DNA of 64,000 nucleotides from Natronospira bacteriovora (GTDB lineage: Bacteria; Pseudomonadota; Gammaproteobacteria; Natronospirales; Natronospiraceae), in contig NZ_JAVDDT010000002.1 of assembly GCF_030848495.1 (NCBI RefSeq), positions 496,001 to 560,000 of the forward strand. The letters are read 5' to 3'. Numbering within the stretch: the stretch's first letter is position 1; each line of letters begins with the position of its first letter. Below are positions 42,405 through 50,358 of the stretch, piece by piece. The notes beneath the pieces are model-generated. The model was given only the letters and a program-made list of their open reading frames with translations. It had not been told where the DNA came from and ran no database searches. The translations under genes were made by a program, and so were the position numbers.

Positions 42405-43379
42405 ATGAACCCCGAACTACTGAAGATTGAATCAGAGGAAGATGCCTGGAGGGCATTTGAGCAGGCGCTAAAGTGGCCGGACTCCCCCGTCGAGGCACGA
42501 GACGTTCATCTGGATCTGAGCGGGTGGCCGTCTATCCAGTTGAGGGTGAAAGGTGATCGTTATCGGTCTACAATCACCACAAGCCTGATGAAGCCCATCC
42601 TTGATCTTCAGGGCGCTGTTTACGCAAGCTATGCCAAAGCCGCCTACGGTAAAGGTGATGGCAGAAACCTCCGAAAAGAAGAACGCCAAAAGCTTGAGAT
42701 TGTCGTACATGTAGAGGAAGGGTCCTCGCTGCTCAATATTGAGCTGGGCGATGGGCTTAAGGAAATCTGGGAAGACATGAGGACCAAGATGGACGGCAAG
42801 CAGGTCACAATAGTGGTGCTAGGATTGGCGCTAGTGATCGGCGGCGTCACAGCGTACAAGAGTTACCTCAGCCATCAGGCGGATCTCAAAGAGCTCGATC
42901 ATCGGCTGGAAATGTCTAAGCAGGAAACCGAGCGGATGAGAATCCTGCACGAGGCCATGCAGGGGAATGAGATCGAGCGAGACCTCCAGTCAAGCGTAAA
43001 CCAGTTCCGCTCGCAGCTTTTGCGAGCGGTTGAGGATGCGGATGAAGTTCTCATTGGAGAGGAGATCCGCCTTACCGGCCACCAGGCGCGGCGAATCGCG
43101 GGCGAGCCCAGAACCGCGGGCATCGATGACAGGATTGATGGCGAGTTCCGGGTTCATCTCGTCGACAGCAGCACCGAAGACTCCTCCCTGAAGCTGCGGG
43201 TTAAAAAGACCGACGACGGCCAGGAGTTTACTGCAACCACCGACATTTCCCAGGTGGCGATGGCCGGCATCGAGCAGCTCCAGGCGGCGGTTTTCGAGAA
43301 GAAGCCCATCAAGCTGGCGGTGAATTTCCGCCGAGTTCGAGACGAGATCACCCGGGCCAAGATCATTTCTGTTGGCTGA
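42405..43379 (+). CDS. single-pass membrane protein of unknown function
   Basis: The product is 324 residues. A soluble N-terminal domain of about 130 residues, one membrane helix (about 132-150, VTIVVLGLALVIGGVTAY), a coiled coil (LKELDHRLEMSKQETERMR) and a C-terminal beta-rich domain follow each other. No family is recognised. It lies in the repressor transcription unit and is followed by a strong terminator. A role in superinfection exclusion or abortive infection is a guess from position and topology. Confidence 0.7.
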   Translation: MNPELLKIESEEDAWRAFEQALKWPDSPVEARDVHLDLSGWPSIQLRVKGDRYRSTITTSLMKPILDLQGAVYASYAKAAYGKGDGRNLRKEERQKLEIVVHVEEGSSLLNIELGDGLKEIWEDMRTKMDGKQVTIVVLGLALVIGGVTAYKSYLSHQADLKELDHRLEMSKQETERMRILHEAMQGNEIERDLQSSVNQFRSQLLRAVEDADEVLIGEEIRLTGHQARRIAGEPRTAGIDDRIDGEFRVHLVDSSTEDSSLKLRVKKTDDGQEFTATTDISQVAMAGIEQLQAAVFEKKPIKLAVNFRRVRDEITRAKIISVG

Positions 43380-43409
43380 ACCTGAAACCCCAGTCTCATG
43401 CAAAACGAA

Positions 43410-43446
43410 CCCCGATGGCTATACTGGTAGCCGTCGGGGTTTTTTT
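43410..43446 (+). terminator. intrinsic terminator after the repressor unit
   Basis: CCCCGATGGCTA pairs with TAGCCGTCGGGG around a six-base loop, and seven T follow. This ends the repressor, lipoprotein and membrane protein transcript. Confidence 0.9.
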
Positions 43447-43476
43447 ATGCCAGGGAGCAACAAAGGAGAAGGATCG

Positions 43477-44232
43477 ATGAAAGCGAATATGCGAAATGCG
43501 ATGATCATTACCGTGCTGGCCATGATGGCGATGAGCGTGGTGGCTTGTTTTTCGTCGAGTTCGGCGGATGGTGGGTCGGACTGGGATGAGGCGAGGATTG
43601 TGGCGCTGGAGGATCAGGTGGCGGATCTCGAGGATCGGGTGACGTCGCTTGAACAGGGTATTCATCCGGGGCCGTTGACGCGCGTCCGGGTGGGCGGTGC
43701 TGGGTCTGGCGGTGCGGCTGCCGGGCTGGTGAGTGCGGCTGGGGCTGCGGGTGAGCCGGTCGATGTTGGCCAGGCGGTGCATCACTTGCCACAGCAGGAG
43801 TTTCGCCGGTCCAGCTCGTATGAGGTGGTGAGCAACGAGGGCTACCTATTTGAGTTGCCGGCCCGAGCAGAGGCCGTGGAGATTTCTATCGGGCGTGTCG
43901 GGCAGATTGAGTACGATGCGCCGGACTGCCAGGGGTCGCCATATATCCGTGAGATCGGCACGGCGGGCGCGGCCCAGGGTTACGTATTCCGGCAGCGGAC
44001 GGATGCGGATCCGTTCGGTGAGGACCCGGAAAATTACTGGATGGTGCCGGCGGGCAGCGGCTGGAGTAACTTCCAGGCTTATAGCTACTGGGACAATAAC
44101 AGCAACGATTGCACCAATCGGGCCGAGCCTTGGTCGGTGCAAGGCGTACCGATTCAGCTGAATGACCCAGACGTGACAGGCGTCCCGTCCGGCCGGATGA
44201 TGGGCCCGACAATCATGGGCCTGGGCGACTGA
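43477..44232 (+). CDS. lipoprotein with coiled coil, probable lysogeny cargo
   Basis: The product is 251 residues from ATG 43477 behind AAAGGAGAAGG. The lipoprotein signal ends VVAC with Cys24. A Ser-rich linker, a short coiled coil (ALEDQVADLEDRVTSLEQ), a Gly/Ala stretch and a globular C-terminal domain of about 130 residues follow. It stands alone between two terminators, so it has its own promoter. Function is unknown; an envelope role in lysogens is possible. Confidence 0.75.
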   Translation: MKANMRNAMIITVLAMMAMSVVACFSSSSADGGSDWDEARIVALEDQVADLEDRVTSLEQGIHPGPLTRVRVGGAGSGGAAAGLVSAAGAAGEPVDVGQAVHHLPQQEFRRSSSYEVVSNEGYLFELPARAEAVEISIGRVGQIEYDAPDCQGSPYIREIGTAGAAQGYVFRQRTDADPFGEDPENYWMVPAGSGWSNFQAYSYWDNNSNDCTNRAEPWSVQGVPIQLNDPDVTGVPSGRMMGPTIMGLGD

Positions 44233-44253
44233 GCTGACTGGCGTGGAGAGCCA

Positions 44254-44285
44254 GCCCTGCCCTACGCCGTGGGGCGGGGCTTTTT
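44254..44285 (+). terminator. intrinsic terminator after the lipoprotein gene
   Basis: GCCCTGCCC pairs with GGGCGGGGC (one G-U pair) around a nine-base loop, followed by five T. Confidence 0.88.
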
Positions 44286-44314
44286 ATTTCCCGACGAACG
44301 GTGCAGCCATCCCC

Positions 44315-44343
44315 TTGCAATGTCCCATATATGGGACTATAAT
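44315..44343 (+). promoter_or_regulatory. promoter with a 16-bp palindromic operator as its spacer
   Basis: TTGCAA (44315-44320) and a perfect TATAAT (44338-44343) are 17 bases apart. Sixteen of the 17 spacer bases form the exact palindrome GTCCCATATATGGGAC (44322-44337). A protein bound there would block or remodel RNA polymerase. It drives the small-gene operon from 44416 to 46245. Confidence 0.8.
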
Positions 44344-44415
44344 GGATTCAACAGTTCAGGAAACGGCGGCACACCGCCACCCGCGCCTCGGGGAGTCAGG
44401 GGCAGGAGAATGACC

Positions 44416-44670
44416 ATGAGCAACATCGAGCCCACCATCGAGCAAATCATGGAAGCCATTGGCGATCAGGCCAGCGAAAGCCGCGACGGCGAAAGTGTAA
44501 TCGTCGGCTATGGCCCGATCGGCTATCTCCGGATCCACCCCGACAGCATTATTCGGGACGGAGAAGAACTGCCGGCTGTGCGCATCGACGGCAAGCTGAG
44601 CCGTGCCAATGGCTCCACGCAGTCCGAGCTCCGCGAACAGCTGCGCACGGCTGGGCTGGAAATTCGCTAA
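44416..44670 (+). CDS. small phage protein, first gene under the palindromic promoter
   Basis: The product is 84 residues from ATG 44416, with AGGAG seven bases upstream. It is acidic (EIMEAIGDQ is not seen exactly; the segment is IEQIMEAIGDQASESRDGE), with a central beta stretch VIVGYGPIGYLRI. No helix-turn-helix is evident, so it is not an obvious regulator of its own operator. Unassigned. Confidence 0.65.
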   Translation: MSNIEPTIEQIMEAIGDQASESRDGESVIVGYGPIGYLRIHPDSIIRDGEELPAVRIDGKLSRANGSTQSELREQLRTAGLEIR

Positions 44671-44724
44671 TCACTGATACGCCCCGGCTCCGGTCGGGGC
44701 TGCTCTATGAAGGAGATGTGTACC

Positions 44725-44913
44725 ATGAGCAATCACCCCAATCGTGGCACCAACACCTACGACATCCGCGTCCCGGGCTGCACAGCATGGACTACGATGC
44801 GCGGCACGATACACGCCGCACGCCAGGAGGCGCAAAAGGCCAAACAAGTGACGGGCAAGCGGCATAATATCTACCGCCACCTGCCGGATGATGAGCGGGA
44901 GCGTGTGGAGTGA
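44725..44913 (+). CDS. small basic phage protein
   Basis: The product is 62 residues from ATG 44725, with AAGGAG upstream. It contains TAWTTMRGTIHAARQEAQKAK and a basic C-terminal half. Its stop overlaps the next start. Unassigned. Confidence 0.6.
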   Translation: MSNHPNRGTNTYDIRVPGCTAWTTMRGTIHAARQEAQKAKQVTGKRHNIYRHLPDDERERVE

Positions 44914-45194
44914 GCAAACCCCGCAACTTAATCCAGAGCTACATCGACTGCATCGGCGATGCCAAATCAGCGACGGTGGCGCTCAACGAGGCGTTGGGCA
45001 CCCACCACGCCGTGCAGCGACTCTATGAGTGGCGGGCAGGCAAGCGGCCGGTGCCGCAGGCGGTCAGGGATTGGATGCTGCGCTGCTGCCTGGAGGGTGT
45101 GATCCGCCACTACGGTGGCAAGCCGCCGGCGAATGAGCAGATGGATCGGTGCGCTGATGCACTGTGCTGCGCGGCGGATCAGTCCGAGTCCTGA
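44910..45194 (+). CDS. helix-turn-helix-like phage protein
   Basis: The product is 94 residues from GTG 44910, overlapping the previous gene. SATVALNEALGTHHAVQRLYEWRAGKRPVPQAV looks like a Cro/CII-type helix-turn-helix. It is the best local candidate to bind the 16-bp palindrome, but this is inference. Confidence 0.6.
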   Translation: MSKPRNLIQSYIDCIGDAKSATVALNEALGTHHAVQRLYEWRAGKRPVPQAVRDWMLRCCLEGVIRHYGGKPPANEQMDRCADALCCAADQSES

Positions 45195-45217
45195 ATGGCT
45201 GACTTACGGAGGAAGGG

Positions 45218-45481
45218 ATGAGCATGTTCGACTGGGTGCGCTACTCCTGCGACTGCCCATCTTGCGGGGCAGACATCCGCAACTTCCAGAGCCATGATGG
45301 GCCCTGCCATGGCGAGTTTCTTTCGCCTGACGATGTGAGCGAATTTGACGGGTTCTGCGATTGTGGGGCGTGGCTACAGTTCCGGCGGCAACCGGACCGC
45401 AGCTATCACATGCGCTGGACCCGGAGCGGCCCGGCGAATTGGTCTGAGTTGATTCCCGCTCAAGACCCACCCTCCCCCTGA
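45218..45481 (+). CDS. small cysteine-rich phage protein
   Basis: The product is 87 residues. CDCPSCGADIRNF and later FCDCGAWL supply paired cysteines of a zinc ribbon. The start follows the sequence GGAGGAAGGG used three times in this operon. Unassigned. Confidence 0.65.
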   Translation: MSMFDWVRYSCDCPSCGADIRNFQSHDGPCHGEFLSPDDVSEFDGFCDCGAWLQFRRQPDRSYHMRWTRSGPANWSELIPAQDPPSP

Positions 45482-45515
45482 ACCGCCCGGATCGCTGTGA
45501 AGAAAGGAGGAAGGG

Positions 45516-45680
45516 ATGAGCGACGTAAAGCCAAGCGACCACCCTGTGGATGTCATGGAGCGCCACGCTGGTGAACTCGGGTACGAGTTGGACCCGGATA
45601 TTATGAGCCAGCTGCGCGCCTACTGTGACGAGCCTGTGGATGCTGAAGGCGGAGGAAGGGATGAGCCAATTTCGTTTTGA
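45516..45680 (+). CDS. 54-residue phage protein
   Basis: ATG 45516 follows AAAGGAGGAAGGG. The product is acidic (MSDVKPSDHPVDVMERHAGE is its start) and ends ...RDEPISF. It overlaps the next gene by 20 bases. Support is the strong ribosome binding site and the matching spacing; function is unknown. Confidence 0.55.
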   Translation: MSDVKPSDHPVDVMERHAGELGYELDPDIMSQLRAYCDEPVDAEGGGRDEPISF

Positions 45681-46245
45681 CATAGATGATCAGGTCGTTA
45701 CTCTGACCGGTGATTGGGCATGGCAGGGGATGCTGCCGCCCTCCCCTGCCGTCATCATTGACAGGGAGCTTCGTGCGGATGGCCCCTGGTATTCCGTCCA
45801 GATTGTTGACGGAATCGAGCTTCGCACCTTTTGGATGCGGGAAGATCTGCTGCGCGATGCAGGCAAGAAGCAAAAGGATGAAGGGATGCGACGCGACGAC
45901 GGATATTATCAACTCGAACCGAAGGACCGCGTGAAGACCATACTGGACTTCATTGAATCCGCCAGAACCGAATCGGGGCCGGTGCCAAGAATCGCTCTAT
46001 GGGAGGCGCTCGCAACACTATTCGGGGAGCTGCAAGAACGCAATCTTGTATCTGATGACAAGACGATACTGTTCAAATTGGGCAGGAATCACATCATCGG
46101 GTGCATGAAAGAGATATGCCACCCGGATCAGACCGTAGTTGAGAGTCGGGTCGACTCGGCTCTAAGTACCCTTCACGAGATGGTGAAACACGAAGTGATT
46201 GACGCCCCCGGCGCCCTAGCCTACTTCGAAACCCCCTCCCCCTGA
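45661..46245 (+). CDS. phage protein of unknown function
   Basis: The product is 194 residues from ATG 45661 behind GGAGGAAGGG. The N-terminal half is beta-rich (VVTLTGDWAWQGM, WYSVQIVDGIELRTFWMREDLL, like a small SH3-type module). The C-terminal half is helical. Its 3' end overlaps the Rz1 gene on the other strand by 25 bases, so the cargo and late operons collide here. Confidence 0.65.
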   Translation: MSQFRFDIDDQVVTLTGDWAWQGMLPPSPAVIIDRELRADGPWYSVQIVDGIELRTFWMREDLLRDAGKKQKDEGMRRDDGYYQLEPKDRVKTILDFIESARTESGPVPRIALWEALATLFGELQERNLVSDDKTILFKLGRNHIIGCMKEICHPDQTVVESRVDSALSTLHEMVKHEVIDAPGALAYFETPSP

Positions 46246-46508
46246 ACCTCCCGGATTTCCGTGATCTGCCCGTCGCATTGACTGAGTGCGGCCAGGGCCA
46301 GCACGGCGCATTGCTCCAGGTCGGCGTTGGTGAGTACGGCCAAGCAGGCCGGGGGCGTGGGGCATTCGGCCAGGGCCTCGTCGGGCAGGTCGCGGTAGGT
46401 CTCTACCGGGATCTCAACTGTCCGGGTCTCCGTTACGACCTCCGGCCCGGCGCAGGCGGTCAGCGACAGTGTCAGGCAGAGGGCGATCAGCCCAGTCTCG
46501 ATACGCAT
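46221..46508 (-). CDS. outer-membrane spanin (Rz1-like lipoprotein)
   Basis: The product is 95 residues from ATG 46508. The lipoprotein signal ends SLTAC with Cys19, and VETRTVEIPVETYRDLPDEALAECP is typical of o-spanins. It begins inside the Rz-like gene in another frame. It pairs with the i-spanin to fuse the membranes during lysis. Confidence 0.82.
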   Translation of the reverse strand: MRIETGLIALCLTLSLTACAGPEVVTETRTVEIPVETYRDLPDEALAECPTPPACLAVLTNADLEQCAVLALAALSQCDGQITEIREVQGEGVSK

Positions 46509-46836
46509 CGTCGGTCTCCCGGTCTCGGTCCATCTCGTCTTGCAGGGTCTGTACGCGTTCAGCGGTGGCTTGCCGTTGCTGCTGCAGCTCCAAGTCCATG
46601 GCATCCGCCCTCGCCTGTTCGGCTAGCCTGCGGCTTCTGAGTCCGCTGACGGCTTGTTCGAGTTCGTCGATGGTCAGCTGGTTGCTTTCGTTGGCGGCCA
46701 CGGCTTGGGCCAGCTCGCTTTCCAGGCGGCCTGATTCCTCTCTCGCGTTGCCGAGGGCGTGGAGCGTCCATGCCAGGGCGCTGGCCAGCATGAGCAGGGC
46801 GGTGCCGGTGGCGATGAGTGCTTTCTTCTGGATCAT
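46414..46836 (-). CDS. inner-membrane spanin (Rz-like)
   Basis: The product is 140 residues. One N-terminal membrane helix (about 5-26) is followed by a long periplasmic coiled coil (ESELAQAVAANESNQLTIDE). The last 95 bases overlap the Rz1-like gene, the classic nested spanin arrangement. Confidence 0.85.
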   Translation of the reverse strand: MIQKKALIATGTALLMLASALAWTLHALGNAREESGRLESELAQAVAANESNQLTIDELEQAVSGLRSRRLAEQARADAMDLELQQQRQATAERVQTLQDEMDRDRETDDAYRDWADRPLPDTVADRLRRAGGRNGDPDS

Positions 46837-47078
46837 CGGGGCGGTCCTCCTTTCCAGATCGACAGGCCGGACTCCACGGCGCAGTTGGCGACATAGGCCA
46901 GGACGACCAGCAGTAGGCAGCCGAGCCAGAAGCGGATGAGGGCTTGGGCTTCGGCCAGGGTGTCAGTCGGTAGCGCCCACAGCAGGACAGGGGCGGCGAT
47001 CAGCAGTACGGAGAGGCTCAGCCAAGCCATGCGGCGGCGCTGTCGCCAGAGGCGGGAGGGGTCGGGGTGGTCGCTCAT
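46833..47078 (-). CDS. holin-like membrane protein
   Basis: The product is 81 residues with two hydrophobic helices (about 19-37 and 47-68) and charged ends. Its position between the amidase and spanins, with four-base overlaps on both sides, is that of a class II holin. Confidence 0.7.
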   Translation of the reverse strand: MSDHPDPSRLWRQRRRMAWLSLSVLLIAAPVLLWALPTDTLAEAQALIRFWLGCLLLVVLAYVANCAVESGLSIWKGGPPR

Positions 47079-47641
47079 GCGGCCTCCTGACGCACCAGAT
47101 GGCGGAAGTGCTGCCAGTCGAATTGGCGGCCCGGGTCCTGCCGGCGGCCCTGGGGTATGGCCACCTCGTCATGGCCGGCCGTGGCCCAGGGTCCGAGCCC
47201 ATGGTGAGATGTGAGCCAGGCCAGGGCCTCATACTGCGCAGGCTCGTAGTCGTCATCGCGCCCACCGGCAAGGGCGACACCCAGGGTCCAGCCGTTGCAA
47301 TTCACGCGGCCGCGCCATTCGGATTTTCCAGCGTGGTAGGCCTGGCGATTCGGCGGCACGAGCTGGTAGATGTCGCCGGCGCGGCTGATAAGGTAGTGGT
47401 AGCTACCCCAGAGGCGGCCGCCGTCCATCGGCTTCCAGATCGGGCCTTTCTCCGGCCCGGGCCGGTTCAGCTCAACGAGGAAGTTCCAGATGTCGTCCAC
47501 GCCGTAGCTGTCGGCAACGCTCTCGGCATTCAGCTCGGGCGCATCGGGATTGACGCTGATCCAGTGGACGATCAGGCCCTCGGGATTCAGTGGCGCATCC
47601 CGGTAGCAGAAGGCTGGCAGGTGGCGTTCAATGATCCGCAT
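47075..47641 (-). CDS. N-acetylmuramoyl-L-alanine amidase endolysin
   Basis: The product is 188 residues from ATG 47641. Zinc and catalytic histidines of the amidase_2 fold are visible in LIVHWISVN, YHYLI, AYHAGKS and TAGHDEV. No signal peptide is seen, so it needs the holin to reach the wall. It overlaps the tail fibre gene by 14 bases. Confidence 0.9.
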   Translation of the reverse strand: MRIIERHLPAFCYRDAPLNPEGLIVHWISVNPDAPELNAESVADSYGVDDIWNFLVELNRPGPEKGPIWKPMDGGRLWGSYHYLISRAGDIYQLVPPNRQAYHAGKSEWRGRVNCNGWTLGVALAGGRDDDYEPAQYEALAWLTSHHGLGPWATAGHDEVAIPQGRRQDPGRQFDWQHFRHLVRQEAA

Positions 47642-49244
47642 CGGTCTTCCCTTCCAGCTTCGTAATCCGCGCTTCCAGCTTCTCGATGTGCACGGCATAG
47701 ACCTCGCAGGTTTCGAGCAGCGCCTGCATGGTGTTGCCGATGGAGGGCCGCTTGCCGTCTTCGCAGCGGTCCTCGCAGCGCTCCATGGCGGGTAGCTTGC
47801 GGGTCTGCTTGCACTTCTCGGCGAAGGTGGCGGGATCTAGTTCGTCGAGTTCAAACCGGCGGGCAGGTTCGTGGCGCTGCTTCTGCTTTTCGATCCGCAC
47901 CTTGCGGCGCTTGACCGGCTTCTTTTCGACCTTCTTGCCTAGGCGGGTGCCGACCTGTTTTCCGGCCTCGTCATAGACCGGGTAATCGGTCATCACCGGC
48001 CGCTCGACTCGAACGCTCCTGCGGACATAGCCCTGCTTTTCTTCGTCCCAATCGTGGCGCACCTCAGTCGAGGTCTCAGTCACCTCGATTTCTTCCTCCG
48101 CCTCTTCTTCTCCCTCGTCGATCTCGACCTCTTTCTCGCCGATCAAAGCGTCGTAGTGGTCGTAGTCGATCTGGCCATCCAGCTCAGCGTCGAATACATA
48201 GTCGGTCACTACGCGGTTGCCTTTTTCGTAGAGTTCGTCGGCGTTCGCGCTCCCTCCTATATCAAAGTTATAAACTGCATCGGGCCGTGCGTTAGACTCG
48301 GGCTTATTCCACACCCCAAAAATTTCGCCACCGCCCCGCCTCCACGCAAGCACCTGCCGCTCATCAGCCGTACTCAACACCTCAAACCAGTGTGAACCGT
48401 CAGGTGTTGATTTTAGCTTAAATGCGTAATCCCACGCATTACTTTGCCTGTTCCCTATTGTGATTGCCGCCGAGTCCTGATTAGACGCAAAGCTTACTGG
48501 CTCAAGTCTCCATCCACCCGATACGCCAATCACTTCGTTTCGATCCACCTGCGGAATCGTCCCCCCGTGCGCGGTGAGGCTTTCGCCGCCCAGAGCGTCG
48601 CCGCTGGCGGTGCCGATGTCACGCTGTACCAGATCCGTATTCACATCGCCGGGGCTGAGATATTCGAAGATCTCCGTGGCGCTGCCGCTGTCATTGCGCC
48701 AGAGCTTGAGGCGGCCATCGTCCGGGGCGATGAAATAGTCGCCATCATCGGTGGCGGACAGGCCGGCACTGGTGGAGTCGTACACATTGCCGGCGGCTTG
48801 GGCTGACTTGGCCCATTGCTCGGCATCGGCTGCGTCACTGGATGCACTGGCGGCAGAATCACCGGCCTCACTGGCCGCCGCCTGCGCATCGGCCACGGCC
48901 TGCTGGGCGGCGGTGGGCGTGACGTGGACCTTATCGTCCAGCTCAATGTCGTGGAAATCGGCGCTGGACTCGTCCGGCACCTGGATGCGAGTCTCCCACT
49001 GCTTTCTCAGGTCCATGTCGTAGACGGTCACGCGATAATAACTGGAGCGATCGCCCCGCTCATTGGGCCAGAGGTCAGTGCTTAGGTTGCCGCTGCCGTC
49101 CGCTTCCTCATAGACGGGCTTGGGCGCGACGAACGACTCATCGCGATCATCCCGCGACAGCGAGAATCGCACCCGGGCGTTCGGCAAGGGCTCACCATTC
49201 TGTGCGTAGACCGTCATTGAGACGGTGCATTTATTGAGGCTCAT
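47628..49244 (-). CDS. tail fibre protein
   Basis: The product is 538 residues. An Ig-like N-terminal domain (VSMTVYAQNGEPLPNARVRF) is followed by an Ala/Ser/Asp-rich shaft (AASEAGDSAASASSDAADAE) and a beta-rich receptor-side region. Then comes an extreme charge-segregated stretch: Glu-rich near residue 390, Lys/Arg-rich near 460. A coiled coil (LEARITKLEGK) ends the protein. The charged tail is unlike ordinary fibres and may be an assembly segment. Confidence 0.78.
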   Translation of the reverse strand: MSLNKCTVSMTVYAQNGEPLPNARVRFSLSRDDRDESFVAPKPVYEEADGSGNLSTDLWPNERGDRSSYYRVTVYDMDLRKQWETRIQVPDESSADFHDIELDDKVHVTPTAAQQAVADAQAAASEAGDSAASASSDAADAEQWAKSAQAAGNVYDSTSAGLSATDDGDYFIAPDDGRLKLWRNDSGSATEIFEYLSPGDVNTDLVQRDIGTASGDALGGESLTAHGGTIPQVDRNEVIGVSGGWRLEPVSFASNQDSAAITIGNRQSNAWDYAFKLKSTPDGSHWFEVLSTADERQVLAWRRGGGEIFGVWNKPESNARPDAVYNFDIGGSANADELYEKGNRVVTDYVFDAELDGQIDYDHYDALIGEKEVEIDEGEEEAEEEIEVTETSTEVRHDWDEEKQGYVRRSVRVERPVMTDYPVYDEAGKQVGTRLGKKVEKKPVKRRKVRIEKQKQRHEPARRFELDELDPATFAEKCKQTRKLPAMERCEDRCEDGKRPSIGNTMQALLETCEVYAVHIEKLEARITKLEGKTDADH

Positions 49245-49248
49245 GCTG

Positions 49249-49524
49249 TTACTCCTGGTCTGTCTTCAGCGCCGTGACCTCGGCGCGCAGGGTTTCGTTT
49301 TCCATTTCAAGCCGACCGTTATCCAGGCGCAGCTCGGTGTTCTGTTGCTGCAGCCGGTCGCACCGGTCCTGGCACTGAGCCAGTGCCTTGCTGAGGCCCT
49401 TGATCCGCTCCAGCAGGTCGCGGCGAAAGGTACCCTCGCCACGCGACCATTGCGCCACCAGGGTGACGACAACACTGCCGGCTGCGATAAGCACATAAGT
49501 GATCGGCTCGGCATGCTCAAGCAT
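49249..49524 (-). CDS. small membrane protein with coiled coil
   Basis: The product is 91 residues from ATG 49524: one membrane helix (about 8-23) then a long coiled coil (ALAQCQDRCDRLQQQNTELR). It may be a spanin-like or holin accessory protein. It overlaps the upstream gene by eight bases. Confidence 0.6.
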   Translation of the reverse strand: MLEHAEPITYVLIAAGSVVVTLVAQWSRGEGTFRRDLLERIKGLSKALAQCQDRCDRLQQQNTELRLDNGRLEMENETLRAEVTALKTDQE

Positions 49525-49957
49525 CGCCTCCCCCGTCGTGGTAGTGCAGCTGCCACACGGCCCAGGCGTTGCCCACAGCCAGTGTGAGGTAGGCCCAGCC
49601 ATCCACAGCGGGTGGCTGAATGAAGACAATCAGGCCGCCGAACAGGCCCCACAAAAGAGCGGCGCCAGCGGCAGCCCATTGACGCATGACGCGGTCATCA
49701 GCGAGCAGCGCTGCGCCCTGAGCGACACTGACGGCCAGTAGTAGCCACGCCCAGGTTGTCGCCCCCCAGAAGCCCAGCGCACCGGCGTATTGCTTGGCCA
49801 TCGCCAGGATCGTTGGATCGCGCAGCACGGGCACAGCCAATGCGGCCGCCGCCACGGTGCTGATTACCTCCGTGCCTTCGGGCCGGAGGATGGCAAGGCT
49901 CATCAGCCGGGCGGCCAGCACCTCGCGCCAGACGATGAGGCGGGCACGGAAGCTCAT
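49517..49957 (-). CDS. phage membrane protein
   Basis: The product is 146 residues with three to four hydrophobic helices (VISTVAAAALAVPVL, TTWAWLLLAVSVAQGAALL, AAGAALLWGLFGGLIVF, AYLTLAVGNAWAV). It is placed after the tail tip genes. It may be a holin or antiholin, but no family is recognised. Confidence 0.65.
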   Translation of the reverse strand: MSFRARLIVWREVLAARLMSLAILRPEGTEVISTVAAAALAVPVLRDPTILAMAKQYAGALGFWGATTWAWLLLAVSVAQGAALLADDRVMRQWAAAGAALLWGLFGGLIVFIQPPAVDGWAYLTLAVGNAWAVWQLHYHDGGGDA

Positions 49958-50349
49958 TCCGCGTCCTCCTCTTCGACCTCACCACCTTCGACCGGAAGGT
50001 GGGCAAAGAGGCCGTCATACACTACGCAGTTAGCTCGACAGCGGGCGATGGCCTCCGTTGTGAGGTCGGTGATTTCCTCGGAGACGGCAATGGTCTCGTC
50101 GGCGATCTTGTCTTTCATGATCCCCTTGGTGCGAGTGACCAGGGCCTTGCGGTGGCCTTCGTCGTCGAGTATCGGCTCGCCGTTCTCGTCGCAGCACCAG
50201 GCCTGGATCTTGATGCTGACCATGATCGCGGCCTTGTCCGGGTCGTCGCCGACGCGCACCGTGCGGGTGCGGACGTAGTGTTGATCACCTACCTGCCAGA
50301 CGTGCTCGCCGTCGGGCAGGTCCAGATTGCTTACCGGCTCAATATCCAT
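49954..50349 (-). CDS. phage protein of unknown function
   Basis: The product is 131 acidic residues, beta-rich at first (VWQVGDQHYVRTRTVRVGDD) and then helical. It follows the tail tip gene by nine bases and overlaps the next as ATGA. It may be a small tail accessory protein. Confidence 0.6.
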   Translation of the reverse strand: MDIEPVSNLDLPDGEHVWQVGDQHYVRTRTVRVGDDPDKAAIMVSIKIQAWCCDENGEPILDDEGHRKALVTRTKGIMKDKIADETIAVSEEITDLTTEAIARCRANCVVYDGLFAHLPVEGGEVEEEDAE

Positions 50350-50358
50350 TGCAGCCTC

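Noticed and set aside
45207-45665. Possible CRISPR or tandem repeat
   Set aside because: The repeated GGAGGAAGGGATGAG units are ribosome binding sites with start codons at irregular spacing, with genes between them.
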